A stretch of 64,000 nt of DNA from contig CAJTOV010000002.1 of NCBI GenBank assembly GCA_910577765.1, positions 1-64,000 of the forward strand. Direction: 5' to 3'. The position numbers and the translations under genes were made by a program. The notes below the pieces were generated by a model that did not search any database, was not told the origin of the DNA, and saw only the letters and a list, made by a program, of their open reading frames with translations. Shown in pieces: positions 18,132-26,680 of the stretch; position 1 is the first letter of the stretch, and each line of letters opens with the position of its first letter. This DNA is from an uncultured Lachnospiraceae bacterium. Its GTDB lineage: Bacteria; Bacillota; Clostridia; Lachnospirales; Lachnospiraceae.

Positions 18132-18659
18132 TCAGCTTTTTGCAGCCAGCCGGACTTCTTTTAAAGCCAGTCCCACTGCATTTCTCCGCAGCAGACTTTC
18201 CGCCAGGTCCAGACTGATAATTGTGTGCCGTTCCCCCCGCTGCCTGATCCAGAAAATATTTCTTTCATTAACCCATTGGGGTATATCTTTATAATCCCTC
18301 TTTTTATCTCCTGTTATATCAGCTATCCCAATATCAGGATTTTCCTCCATGACTGGAAGATAATATACCTGTTCCCGCTGGTTTTTTGAGTCCACCAGAA
18401 TGGTTTCCTTAAAAACCACCCTGTCCCCATACATCTTTATGGTATCCCTTACCATTTGGGAAACCAGCAGAAAGGGGATGGATACAATATCTGTAAACAC
18501 GGTTTCCTGCGATGGTTCGATATTATAGATCTGCCGGTTCTGCAGTTTATGGTAAGTTTCCCATTTAATCAGGCGTACATCCTGGACCCCATACCAGTTG
18601 ACCAGTCTTGGTGCTGTTTTATAAATGCCGCTGTCTAATGCCAGGTCAAAATACTTCAT
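18132..18659 (-). CDS. Imm11/DUF1629-like accessory protein (copy 2)
   Basis: A 175-residue protein with the pattern IPFLLVSQMVRDTIKMYGD followed by VDSKNQREQVYYLPVME. This matches the order of elements in the copy at 562-1086 and loosely the Imm11/DUF1629 pattern. GGGAAGG precedes ATG 18659. It is the first gene after the Hsp70-like gene and so opens the cargo part of the cluster. It has no signal peptide. Immunity is possible from the fold name, but the conserved pairing with a second accessory gene favours an adaptor role. Confidence 0.5.
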   Translation of the reverse strand: MKYFDLALDSGIYKTAPRLVNWYGVQDVRLIKWETYHKLQNRQIYNIEPSQETVFTDIVSIPFLLVSQMVRDTIKMYGDRVVFKETILVDSKNQREQVYYLPVMEENPDIGIADITGDKKRDYKDIPQWVNERNIFWIRQRGERHTIISLDLAESLLRRNAVGLALKEVRLAAKS

Positions 18660-18679
18660 GATTAAAAATCCGCCTTCCC

Positions 18680-21172
18680 TTACTTTCTCCCATCAAAGAA
18701 ATTCAGCTCCCACGTATCATCCTCAAAGTCAAAAAAGGTCTCCTCACTGGTATACAGCTGTTCCCCGTCCCGCAGGACCGGCAGCACCACGAAGCCCCAC
18801 CGCTTCTTTGACACCCACACAAAGAACTTCATTTCCCCTTCCACGATCGTGTCTGTCTCTGCCTGGATCACCGTGCCATGGTATGCCCGGTCGATCTCTT
18901 CCTGGGTGGTTTTCCGGAAACGGGAGGTGTCGTACTCGTAATGGCAGGTCTTCAGCCGGTTTCCCTGGCCGTCGTTCAGGTACAGGTCCAGCTGCCGCCC
19001 GATCCGGAAACGGGAGATACAGCCGATCCGGTTCTCTGCATCCAGGCTCTTCACCAGGATTTTCTCCTCCCCTTCGTGGGTATGGGCCATGATCTCGTAG
19101 GGAAGCCTTCCCTCCTGGCAGTTCCGGTTCACCCTCATGTACCCAAGCTTGCAGTTGCGGAAGTATGCCAGGGCCCCTTCCAGACAGCACATTTTCAGCC
19201 CGTTTCCGCTTTCGTCCCTTCTGGTGTTCTGGATCAGCTTCCCGGGCACATACTCCTTTAAGGCCTCGGTAAACAGCGGGGATTTACAGGACTGGCCGGT
19301 CATTTTGATCATTTCATACCGGGAAAGCTCCCCCTGGATGAACTTTCTGTCCAGGAATTTCTCCATCAGCCGGTACACGTCCGGACGCAGCAGCGCTTCA
19401 ATCTCATTTAAGTATAGGCAGAATTCCACCGGGTCTGTCACCTGGCCGAAGCTTCCGTCCCGGCATAGTGACAGCTTCCATCTGTCAAGGAACAGCTCCT
19501 TTCCGGCCCCGGCTTCCTTCCTGTCCCCGTTCCTTCTGGTTGTAATGCGCAGTTCATAAAGGAACCGGGGCTGGAAAAATGCCTTTTTCACCTGCTCTGC
19601 CAGCCCAAAGAGATAATAATAGTTGTTCTTTACAAAGAAGTACTGGTCCCGGGTCTTCTCCTCATAGTCCTTAAAGCGGGTGGGAATCCAGGTTTCTGCC
19701 CTCCCGTACCGCCGTTCCAGGGTTTCCTGGAGGGTTCCGCCCTCCCCGCCTGTGTCTTCCTCTTTCCGGAGATATCCCAGTTCTTCGGCAATACGTATCT
19801 TTAACAGCTGGAGAATCCGGTAGGTTAAGTTGTTTCCGCCAAAGTTGGTATCCCCGTTTTCATACTGGGTTTCCAGGTCCACGATGTAGGACACCCGGGT
19901 GTTGTCAATCCGGAACCGTCCGGAGGTTAAGTCTGTGGTCCCGCCGCCGCAGTCGATGACCAGTGCATGGTACCAGTATCCGTCCTCATACTGCCGGTTC
20001 TGGATCATCCGGCTGATACTGTGGTACAGCACTGCCATCCCCTCATCCAGTTCACAGTTTACGGTATATTCCGGAAGCAGTTCCCGGAACAGCTCCTGGA
20101 ATTTCTCCTTCTGGCGGATGGGGGACAGAAGCTGTATCCGGGTAAACCTGCATTTGAACTGCTGTCTGGCCAGGTCCAGAAGGTAATCCAGGTAGGCCCG
20201 GAGCATTTCCTTTCTCTGGAACTGGTACCGGTACCCGTTCTGAAGAATGACGCTTTCGCTGCGCCCTGCATCGCTGACCCAGCGCTTGATGTCATGGAAT
20301 ACGGCCACATCCTCGTCCCGGTAATTCTCCCCGGTCAGGGCCAGGGCCTCCTGGCCAAAGAGGAATTCCGTCCGGTCCCCTCCGCCTGCCCGCACCCCTA
20401 TGACACTGGGGATCACCGGGCTCCCGCCTGTGGTGGCGGTTCTGGAGCTGCCGTCCGGCAGGCAGATTCCCATGGTGGTGCCGGAGCTGCCGAAATCAAT
20501 CACCAGGGGCAGGTCCGCTGTCTCCACCTTCTTCTCCCGGATATCCAGAAGCGGGATCTGTATCCCTTCCAGACATCCGGGAACAGACGTGCGGTTCCCG
20601 TGGTAGCAGTCATACAGGAATTCGGAATCCCTTTCATGGGGAAAATACAGCAGGGAATACTGGTGCTTTTCCAGGGGCCTTACCGGCACGTCCTTTCCCT
20701 TTGACAGCCATGCCCCGTCCCGGTCCTGCCGGATAAAAAAGCAGGTGTAAACCTGGAGCGCCTCATCCACCAGCAGAAGGTTGCCTTCGTAAAGGTTCCC
20801 TTCCGTCTCTACCCGGTACCCGTCCAGTTCTCCAAGGCCCACTGCTTCATACAGCACAATGGTTCCCGGAATGCGGATTTTCTGATCCCGGGAAAGCTTT
20901 ACCCCGTGGTCCCGCAGGCAGGTTTCCAGCCTTTCCAGCCCGTCTTCCGCAAAAGTCCGGATATGGCGGAATTCCTTCCTCCCCCGGAACCGCATCAGGA
21001 CGCGGATCAGCGCCTCCCGGTCCGAAAGGGATGCGGAAGGAACCACCAGCCGTTCCTTCCGGCAGATCTCCCGCAGGTGGAAGGTGGTCATCTTCTCCAG
21101 CTCGCTCTGCCTGTAGGTTTCCTTTTCCGGTTCTCTGCGGTCCTGGTTTAATGTGTATGTATACCTGCCCAT
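18680..21172 (-). CDS. Divergent Hsp70/DnaK-like ATPase
   Basis: An 830-residue protein from ATG 21172 (GGGAGGGG upstream); longer frames into the preceding gene lack a ribosome site. The first 220 residues are a unique N-terminal region. The Hsp70/actin ATPase fold follows: phosphate-1 loop VIDFGSSGTTMGI, phosphate-2 loop ALVIDCGGGTTDLTSG and an adenosine-region TGQSCKSPLF. The C-terminal 150 residues do not look like a normal DnaK substrate-binding domain. A DnaJ-like gene is encoded 4 kb upstream in the same unit, so the two may form a dedicated chaperone pair for assembly or disassembly of the apparatus. High GC compared with the cargo genes. Confidence 0.75.
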   Translation of the reverse strand: MGRYTYTLNQDRREPEKETYRQSELEKMTTFHLREICRKERLVVPSASLSDREALIRVLMRFRGRKEFRHIRTFAEDGLERLETCLRDHGVKLSRDQKIRIPGTIVLYEAVGLGELDGYRVETEGNLYEGNLLLVDEALQVYTCFFIRQDRDGAWLSKGKDVPVRPLEKHQYSLLYFPHERDSEFLYDCYHGNRTSVPGCLEGIQIPLLDIREKKVETADLPLVIDFGSSGTTMGICLPDGSSRTATTGGSPVIPSVIGVRAGGGDRTEFLFGQEALALTGENYRDEDVAVFHDIKRWVSDAGRSESVILQNGYRYQFQRKEMLRAYLDYLLDLARQQFKCRFTRIQLLSPIRQKEKFQELFRELLPEYTVNCELDEGMAVLYHSISRMIQNRQYEDGYWYHALVIDCGGGTTDLTSGRFRIDNTRVSYIVDLETQYENGDTNFGGNNLTYRILQLLKIRIAEELGYLRKEEDTGGEGGTLQETLERRYGRAETWIPTRFKDYEEKTRDQYFFVKNNYYYLFGLAEQVKKAFFQPRFLYELRITTRRNGDRKEAGAGKELFLDRWKLSLCRDGSFGQVTDPVEFCLYLNEIEALLRPDVYRLMEKFLDRKFIQGELSRYEMIKMTGQSCKSPLFTEALKEYVPGKLIQNTRRDESGNGLKMCCLEGALAYFRNCKLGYMRVNRNCQEGRLPYEIMAHTHEGEEKILVKSLDAENRIGCISRFRIGRQLDLYLNDGQGNRLKTCHYEYDTSRFRKTTQEEIDRAYHGTVIQAETDTIVEGEMKFFVWVSKKRWGFVVLPVLRDGEQLYTSEETFFDFEDDTWELNFFDGRK

Positions 21173-21269
21173 GGCTGTTCCCCTCCCTGGTTCTTTCCTG
21201 AATTCTCTTTTGCGGCATGGGCATCCGGCTGCTCCCGCCAGTATCCCCCCACAGGGCCGGTGGTGGCTG

Positions 21270-23081
21270 TCATGGGGCTGGCGCCACCAGCTCCACACTG
21301 CTTCCGGGTCCGTAGGACTGGACCTGCGGTGGTGGTGCCGCAGCCTCTGTCTCCTGTGCCGTCCCTGTCTGTCCTTCCTGTGTCTGCTCTTCCTGCGCTG
21401 CAGCCGCTGCCGCTGCTTCCTCTTCCGCTTTTCTGGCAGCCTCTGCCTCCATGCCTGCCTTTGCTGCTGCGATCTTCCCGTTGATTCCGTCTGCCTGGCC
21501 GGGAAGCTCCAGGCGTATGTAAATGGCCTGGGCTGTCTGGTAGAAGGTGACTGCACTTTCGTACTCTCCCTGGGCCAGCAGCTCATTGCCCCTGTTTTCC
21601 AGTTCAATGGCATTCTGCTGGTCGTTGGCCTTCTGCTGGTTCTCCAGCTCCAGGCCTGCCTCGCTTTCTGCCTTTTCCTTTGCCACCTGGGCAGCGGCGG
21701 CATCCTCCTGCTCTTTCCGCCTTGCCGTATCCTCCAGCTGGCCCTTCTCCAGCTGTTCCTCGGCCCTGGCCTGCCGTTCCAGGGCCTCAGACTTTCCTTC
21801 ACTGTAATAGATGGAGGCTGCTTTTTCCCTGGCGGCCTTGTAGGACAGGACTGCCCCTTCCAGGTTGCCGTATTCTTCCTTTTTCTCCCCCAGTGCGATC
21901 AGGTCAAAGACTTCCGTGTAGTCCCTGGTCTGCTTTAACTGGTCCTCAATATAGCTTCTCCCCGCATTCCCGGCCTCCAGGGAAAGTTCCTTTGCTGTCA
22001 GGTACAGCTTCTGGGCTTTCCGGTAGTCCCCGGCTGCCATGGCTTCATCTGCCAGGATAACCTGCTCCGCCAGCTTCCGGTACCGGCCGGCCTCTTCGGC
22101 TTCTGCTTTGCGTTTCAGTCCGTCAGCCAGTGTCCCGGCCTCCCCGTATTCCTCTGCCGCCTTCTGGTAGTTGTCATAGCGCAGGTAGGCTTCCCCGCTG
22201 TCCATGCACTCTGCCAGGGCCGCCTCCCGTCTGCGGATGCTCCGGTGCCGCATGTACAGCCCCAGCCCCAGCCCGCCTACCACCAGCACCACCGGTATGG
22301 CCACCATCAGGACCCGTTTCAGGGTCCAGGGCCTGTCCGGCGGCTGGAAGGTCTTATTGACAAAGGTCACTGCCAGGGTATAATTGTCAATGTCTTCTGT
22401 CTCCTGCTTTTTCAGGATGAAGTCTTCTGTCTGGTTTACGGTATCCTCCGGACTGTCCGCGCTGTTGATGATATCCAGGAATTCCCTGTCCGGGCACTGC
22501 TCCCACACGCCCCTGGTCAGCAGGGTGAAGATATCGCCGTTTTCCAGTTTCTGCTTTCCGGAAATCCGGATTTCCGGTGTTCCCCGCTCTCCCAGGAAGG
22601 AATACAGGTTGTTCCTTTCCTCATGGGCTGCCGCCTGGTCCAGGGGAAGCTGCCCTGCCTCCAGAAGGTTCTGCGTCAGGGACTGGTCCTCTGTCCGCTC
22701 CAGGATTCTGCCGCTCCTGACCAGGTAGAACCGGCTGTTTCCCACATGGGCATACCGGAGCTTCCGGTAGTCCGTGACGGCCACGGCCACCGATGCCTTT
22801 AAGTGCATCCCGCTTTTCTGCCCTGCCAGTTCCAGGTGTGCCCGGCGGATATACCGGCGCAGGCGGCCCTTTTTCATGGACGGGGCCTCTGTGAAATCCC
22901 GGATGATGCTTTCCACCACCAGCCTTGCGCTGTTTACCGAAGGCTCCGCATCCAGGCTGTCGGCCAGCACATAGCAGGCAAAATCGTCCATTTCCACATA
23001 GCCGAAATAATCCCTGTTGGAAAGCTGCCTGCCTTCCTCGGACACATGGACCGTTTTGAATTCCGAATTGATCCTTCTCAT
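21270..23081 (-). CDS. PP2C-like domain, membrane helix and repeat-rich extracellular region
   Basis: A 603-residue protein. Residues 1-245 are PP2C-like: VLADSLDAEPS near 38, VGNSRFYLVRSG near 113, LLTRGVWE near 187 and DIDNYTLAV near 230. A membrane helix (VLMVAIPVVLVVGGLGLGL) lies near 255-275. The rest is an alanine/glutamate-rich helical region with TPR-like repeats and coiled coil, ending in a proline-rich tail. Compared with active PP2C enzymes, the DGxG motif is altered and the aspartate of the S-D-G-L motif is arginine (TRG), so metal binding is doubtful. The ATG overlaps the preceding stop (ATGA). Probably a phospho-signal or scaffold protein of the apparatus. Confidence 0.65.
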   Translation of the reverse strand: MRRINSEFKTVHVSEEGRQLSNRDYFGYVEMDDFACYVLADSLDAEPSVNSARLVVESIIRDFTEAPSMKKGRLRRYIRRAHLELAGQKSGMHLKASVAVAVTDYRKLRYAHVGNSRFYLVRSGRILERTEDQSLTQNLLEAGQLPLDQAAAHEERNNLYSFLGERGTPEIRISGKQKLENGDIFTLLTRGVWEQCPDREFLDIINSADSPEDTVNQTEDFILKKQETEDIDNYTLAVTFVNKTFQPPDRPWTLKRVLMVAIPVVLVVGGLGLGLYMRHRSIRRREAALAECMDSGEAYLRYDNYQKAAEEYGEAGTLADGLKRKAEAEEAGRYRKLAEQVILADEAMAAGDYRKAQKLYLTAKELSLEAGNAGRSYIEDQLKQTRDYTEVFDLIALGEKKEEYGNLEGAVLSYKAAREKAASIYYSEGKSEALERQARAEEQLEKGQLEDTARRKEQEDAAAAQVAKEKAESEAGLELENQQKANDQQNAIELENRGNELLAQGEYESAVTFYQTAQAIYIRLELPGQADGINGKIAAAKAGMEAEAARKAEEEAAAAAAAQEEQTQEGQTGTAQETEAAAPPPQVQSYGPGSSVELVAPAP

Positions 23082-23932
23082 GGGGTTCCTTCCTTCACTT
23101 TGATGAGTATGACGCTTCCGTTGTCCTGGTCCGGGGATGCTTTTGCCTCTGCCGCCCGGATGATCTGTCCGGCCGCCTCCTGCACCGGAAGGCCGGACAC
23201 AAGGATGTCTTCCGTCTCCCTCCAGGACAGTTCCTCATATACGCCCCTGCTGGCCATAAGGATGATGTCCCCGGATTTCAGCAGGACCGGGCGTTCACCG
23301 GTCTCGATTTCATGGAACCCGTCCATGCCCACATAGTTCCAGACCCGCTTTTCCTCCATGCTCCAGACGGCATCCTGCCGGGTGATCTTTCCTGCTTTCC
23401 AGGCATCTGCCGCCAGCACATCCAGGGTCTGTCCCCTGCTCAGGGGAATCAGTTCCCCCCGGCGCAGAAGGGCGATGCGGATATTTCCGGCCAGCCCATA
23501 GGAAAGGCTTCTCCTGTCCAGGAACACGGCCCCGGTACTTGCCCCTCCCCGGCGCTCCCCGGTGGTTTTCTGTATCCGGCTGTTGGCCTCGTAAAATGCG
23601 GTTTTGAAAAAGTAGTCCGGATTGTGGAGAACCTGGTAGGGCTCATAGCGGTCCAGGATAGTATCCGCTGCCAGCTGGGCGCACACCCTTCCCGTATTTC
23701 GGCTCCCGGTCCCGTCTGCCAGGACTGCCATGATTCCGGCCCCGGTTTCCAGGTACTGGGCCTGGTCTGCCTGGATTTCCTGCTTTCCCCTGGTCTGGGC
23801 CGCAGCGGCTTCCCAGTATCCTCCCCCTGTTTCTTCCGGCCCCGGCCTTCCGGACAGTTCCAGGCAGATCCGGATGCCCATGGCAGCCAGTCCGGCCGCC
23901 GCAGCTGCCCCTGCTGTCCACACCCCGCTCAT
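23078..23932 (-). CDS. PP2C-like phosphatase-family protein, membrane anchored
   Basis: A 284-residue protein with a short hydrophobic N terminus (AGAAAAAGLAAMGI). PP2C elements are VLADGTGSRNTGRVCAQLAA near residue 70 (DGxG kept), GLAGNIRIALLRRG near 145, ILMASRGVYEEL near 225 and DQDNGSVILIKV near 265. The usual aspartates of V-G-D-S and S-D-G are replaced by Asn and Arg. Type VI systems in Proteobacteria use PppA-type phosphatases with an FHA target; here two FHA genes precede it with 4-base overlaps. It may dephosphorylate FHA ligands or act as a pseudo-phosphatase sensor. No protein kinase gene is seen in the window. Confidence 0.65.
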   Translation of the reverse strand: MSGVWTAGAAAAAGLAAMGIRICLELSGRPGPEETGGGYWEAAAAQTRGKQEIQADQAQYLETGAGIMAVLADGTGSRNTGRVCAQLAADTILDRYEPYQVLHNPDYFFKTAFYEANSRIQKTTGERRGGASTGAVFLDRRSLSYGLAGNIRIALLRRGELIPLSRGQTLDVLAADAWKAGKITRQDAVWSMEEKRVWNYVGMDGFHEIETGERPVLLKSGDIILMASRGVYEELSWRETEDILVSGLPVQEAAGQIIRAAEAKASPDQDNGSVILIKVKEGTP

Positions 23933-24426
23933 CCCACATCATCCCAGGAAAAGCTGGTGCCGCACAGGGGGACAAACAGAAAACGGCTTTTTCCCATGCT
24001 GATGGTGTCATAGGGCTTCAGCTCTGTGGGCACATAGACCGGTTCCTCATTCAGGTACGCCAGTCCGGCTGAATCCCCGGGAAGAATGACCGTGTTCAGT
24101 TTCTTCGGGTCATATACAATGACGGTATGGTTTTTCCGGTTGATCTCATTGTCCCCGATGATCTGGATGTCCATGTCATCCCCGCGGCCCACAAAGTTCT
24201 TTCCCCTGTGGATTTTATAGTCCTTTCCCACCCTGGCCCCTTCAATGCATACCAGCCATCCGCATACCGGCTCCTCTTCCTCCTGGAGGATCTCCACCGG
24301 AGGCTCGAACCCGGCGGGCTTTGCCGCTGCTGTCTCCTCCTGGGAACGCATGCTGCAGTAAGGGCAGATTTTTCCGTACCGTCTGCCGTTATATACATGT
24401 CCGTTGGGGCATCTTACTAGACTCAT
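23929..24426 (-). CDS. Zinc-ribbon plus FHA domain protein
   Basis: A 165-residue protein starting MSLVRCPNGHVYN at ATG 24426. Residues 6-25 are a zinc ribbon (C-P-N-G-H and C-P-Y-C). Residues about 55-155 form an FHA domain: FVGRGDDMDIQI, INRKNHTVIVYD, and a later LPYDTISMG-like strand. FHA domains bind phosphothreonine peptides; in type VI systems Fha proteins relay threonine phosphorylation to trigger firing. It overlaps the PP2C-like gene by 4 bases. The longer upstream frame into 24582 is rejected because its start lies inside the previous gene with no ribosome site. Confidence 0.75.
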   Translation of the reverse strand: MSLVRCPNGHVYNGRRYGKICPYCSMRSQEETAAAKPAGFEPPVEILQEEEEPVCGWLVCIEGARVGKDYKIHRGKNFVGRGDDMDIQIIGDNEINRKNHTVIVYDPKKLNTVILPGDSAGLAYLNEEPVYVPTELKPYDTISMGKSRFLFVPLCGTSFSWDDVG

Positions 24427-24521
24427 TCCTTTTATTCTCCTGTCTTTCGCATTCTGGTTGTAACCGCCCGGGACAGGCCTGGAAACAGCAGCCGTATCCC
24501 GGATAATCCGCAGGTCTCCTG

Positions 24522-25070
24522 TCAGCTGAACAGCAGCCTGGTGCTGGCAATGTACAGGATGTCCCCGGCCGTTACACGGCATGGGCGCCCTGTCAGCTTA
24601 TAGCACTGGCCATCCTCCACTTTCCGGATGCGGATTCCGTTTCTGGAGCCTAAGTCCTCCACATACCAGCTGTCCAGGCAGAAATTCAGCGCTGCATGCT
24701 GGTAGTCAACAAAGCAGCCGTATTCGCAGTCAGCCAGGTCCACATCCACGTCCTCGGTTCCCCGTTTTCCTACAACCAGGGAGGTCCTCCCTGCCAGGTT
24801 CCAGGACCGGACCGGACGGTTCTGCTCATCCAGAAGAACCAGCTTTTCAATTCCTGCCGGACCGGCTGCGGTGCCCGGCTCCGGCGCTGCTTTGTGGTTT
24901 AACCGGTACAGGTCTGCCAGGAAGAACACCGTGACACACCCGGAAACTGCCAGAAGCCCCCAGGACCACTCCCGGCTCCAGGGGCCGCATAGGGCGGAAT
25001 ATCCCAGGACCAGGCCGCTCAGGATGACGGCCACGTCTGCGGCTGTTTTCCATTTTCTGCTTTTTTTCAT
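24522..25070 (-). CDS. Membrane-anchored FHA domain protein
   Basis: A 182-residue protein. Two hydrophobic helices lie near residues 12-28 and 36-54. The C-terminal FHA domain is near 85-180: [16 protein letters not shown], then an FVDYQHAAL block and [13 protein letters not shown]. The glycine-arginine of the usual G-R motif is GK, but the serine/asparagine G-S-R-N-G turn is kept. It overlaps the DnaJ gene by 4 bases. The topology places the FHA domain in the cytoplasm as a membrane receptor for a phosphorylated partner, possibly the cytoplasmic tail of another apparatus protein. Confidence 0.75.
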   Translation of the reverse strand: MKKSRKWKTAADVAVILSGLVLGYSALCGPWSREWSWGLLAVSGCVTVFFLADLYRLNHKAAPEPGTAAGPAGIEKLVLLDEQNRPVRSWNLAGRTSLVVGKRGTEDVDVDLADCEYGCFVDYQHAALNFCLDSWYVEDLGSRNGIRIRKVEDGQCYKLTGRPCRVTAGDILYIASTRLLFS

Positions 25071-25549
25071 CTTCCTGTGCCTCCCTTTCCTTTACCGGCC
25101 ATATGGCGGGGACCAAAAAATGCCTGGAACATTTCCTCCGGTTTTATGGGGCCTCCGGCCTTGTTTGCCCCGGTTCCCGTTCCCCGGTACGTCTCCATTC
25201 CTTTTCCCGGCTGGAATCCGAAGAAGCGCTCAAACTGGCCCATGTCCGGCTGGACCCGGCCCCTTTCGCTGTTTTCCGGGGTCCCGCCCCTTTTGTGGAA
25301 TTCCCGGCCGGACGGACCGGGGGCAGTTCTTTCCCGGGCCCTGTCCAGGGCTTCCTCATACTTTTTCCGGCTCTCCGGATTCTCCAGGTGCTGGTATGCC
25401 TCCTGGATCTCATACATCCGCCTGGTTTTCTCCTCGTCGTCCCTTACCACATCGGGATGGTACTGCTTTGCCAGCTTCCGGTATGCTTTTTTGATCTCCT
25501 GCTCTGTGGCCTGCCTGGACACGCCCAGTACTGCGTAGTAATCCTTCAT
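25067..25549 (-). CDS. DnaJ-domain co-chaperone
   Basis: A 160-residue protein. Residues 1-65 are a J domain with [13 protein letters not shown], the HPD motif in KQYHPDVV and a YEALD helix end. A glycine-rich, basic tail follows, without zinc-finger repeats or a DnaJ C-terminal domain. It lies in the same transcription unit as the Hsp70-like ATPase (18680-21172), which it may stimulate. It follows the two tube genes after a hairpin (25573-25596). A dedicated J protein and Hsp70 in an injection-system operon are unusual; canonical type VI systems recycle sheath with ClpV. Confidence 0.85.
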   Translation of the reverse strand: MKDYYAVLGVSRQATEQEIKKAYRKLAKQYHPDVVRDDEEKTRRMYEIQEAYQHLENPESRKKYEEALDRARERTAPGPSGREFHKRGGTPENSERGRVQPDMGQFERFFGFQPGKGMETYRGTGTGANKAGGPIKPEEMFQAFFGPRHMAGKGKGGTGR

Positions 25550-25572
25550 GATAATACTGCTCCAATCAAATC

Positions 25573-25596
25573 GGGCTGCCTGGGAACAGGCAGCCC
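25573..25596 (-). other. Perfect hairpin downstream of tube genes
   Basis: A 10-bp perfect inverted repeat with a four-base loop lies between the second tube gene and dnaJ. It has no strong U-tract in the direction of transcription. It may stabilise the 3' end of the tube mRNA or partly reduce downstream expression. Confidence 0.55.
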
Positions 25597-25631
25597 TTTA
25601 AGCCTGGCTGAAGCTGCCGGCAGACTGCTGC

Positions 25632-26057
25632 CTATACGCTGTAGCCGCCCTCAACCGCAACCTGTGCCATCTTGTCTTTCTTCTGTTTGATAATCAGGGT
25701 AAAGGTTCCTACCCCTTCCACATCCCCATACTCTTCCCTGTAATCCACCACAAAGGCATTGGGGTAGCTGTATTTGCGGACCACCTGGGATGCGGCAATC
25801 ACTTCCACACTTACCTTGCGGTAGCAGTCTGCCTTCTCGGCCGGAACCAGGGCCCACAGCCCAAGCTGTCTTGTGCTGTCAAAGGGGTCCCCGTCCACGG
25901 CTGTCAGGATTTTTCCGGTAATGGTCACAGTGCTGCCCATATCCGTGGAACGGGCGTTGCTGTCATGGGGAATATCCGTGCGGAATTTCACGCCGGTCAC
26001 AATGGTGGTTCCCAGTTCAATGGTTGACGGTCCTTCTACTTTTAATTTGAATCCCAT
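25632..26057 (-). CDS. Hcp/tail-tube-like protein 2
   Basis: A 141-residue protein about 60 percent similar to its neighbour at 26095-26523. It starts MGFKLKVEGPSTIELGTT, has DIPHDSNARSTDMGSTVTI in the middle and ends in a strand FTLIIKQKKDKMAQVAVEGG. Length, all-beta pattern and tandem duplication fit a contractile-tail tube subunit (Hcp or phage major tail tube fold). Position directly after the sheath-like gene supports this. Two tube paralogues might co-assemble or form different tube layers such as initiator and main tube. Confidence 0.6.
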   Translation of the reverse strand: MGFKLKVEGPSTIELGTTIVTGVKFRTDIPHDSNARSTDMGSTVTITGKILTAVDGDPFDSTRQLGLWALVPAEKADCYRKVSVEVIAASQVVRKYSYPNAFVVDYREEYGDVEGVGTFTLIIKQKKDKMAQVAVEGGYSV

Positions 26058-26094
26058 AATCTCTCCTGCCTTTCTTTCTGATCAGATCTGTATT

Positions 26095-26523
26095 TTACTC
26101 CCCGCTGAATCCGCCTTCAAATTTCAGGTTTGCCATCTTGTCCTTCTTCTGTTTGAGCAGAAGGGTGAATGTGCCTGCCCCGGTCTCGTCTGTAAAGTCT
26201 TCCTCATAATCCACCACAAACGCGTTGGGGATGCTGATCTGGCGTACCACCTGGGAGGCGCTTACCACGTCAATCCCCACCTTCCGGTAGCAGTCGGAAT
26301 TCTCTGCCGGAACCAGTGACCACCTGGCAATCTTGCTGGTGTCGTCGGCAGCCTCACCGTCCACAGCAGCCAGGATTTTCCCCCTGACCAGAACCGTGGA
26401 ACCCAGGTCTGTGGACCTGGCATTGGAATCATGGGGAATGTCGGCGCCGAATACCACACTGGTAATGCTGGTCTCCATCAGGCTGATGGACTCACTGCCT
26501 TCAATCTTCAAACGTAATCCCAT
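26095..26523 (-). CDS. Hcp/tail-tube-like protein 1
   Basis: A 142-residue all-beta protein: MGLRLKIEGSESISL, DIPHDSNARSTDLGSTVLV, PNAFVVDYEEDF and a C-terminal GTFTLLLKQKKDKM strand. It is a close paralogue of 25632-26057. AGGAGGAGAC precedes its start. It fits a tube subunit that stacks in hexameric rings inside the sheath. It is preceded by a hairpin (26559-26576) in a 157-base gap after the sheath-like gene, which suggests separate tuning of tube expression. Confidence 0.6.
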   Translation of the reverse strand: MGLRLKIEGSESISLMETSITSVVFGADIPHDSNARSTDLGSTVLVRGKILAAVDGEAADDTSKIARWSLVPAENSDCYRKVGIDVVSASQVVRQISIPNAFVVDYEEDFTDETGAGTFTLLLKQKKDKMANLKFEGGFSGE

Positions 26524-26558
26524 TTTTGTCTCCTCCTTTTTCCTGGTTTTATGTAACT

Positions 26559-26576
26559 GCCCGGAGGATTCCGGGC
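26559..26576. other. Hairpin upstream of tube gene 1
   Basis: A 7-bp perfect GC stem (GCCCGGA/TCCGGGC) with a four-base loop lies in the gap between sheath-like and tube genes. A T-run (GTTTTTG) follows it only on the plus strand, so on the transcribed minus strand it acts as a 5' structure rather than a terminator. The rest of the gap 26524-26680 shows no other feature. Confidence 0.5.
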
Positions 26577-26680
26577 GTTTTTGTAACAGCCGGACAGTCC
26601 GTCTTCCGGTTCCTTCTGGAAAACTTCCTGTCTGTGCTGCTGCTTTTTCATGGCGCGTTTCCCGCCGGGTGCATGGAGGT

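Noticed and set aside
21153..21938. Plus-strand open frame of 261 codons
   Set aside because: Antisense to the PP2C/TPR-like gene; cysteine- and leucine-rich shadow of alanine/glutamate codons.
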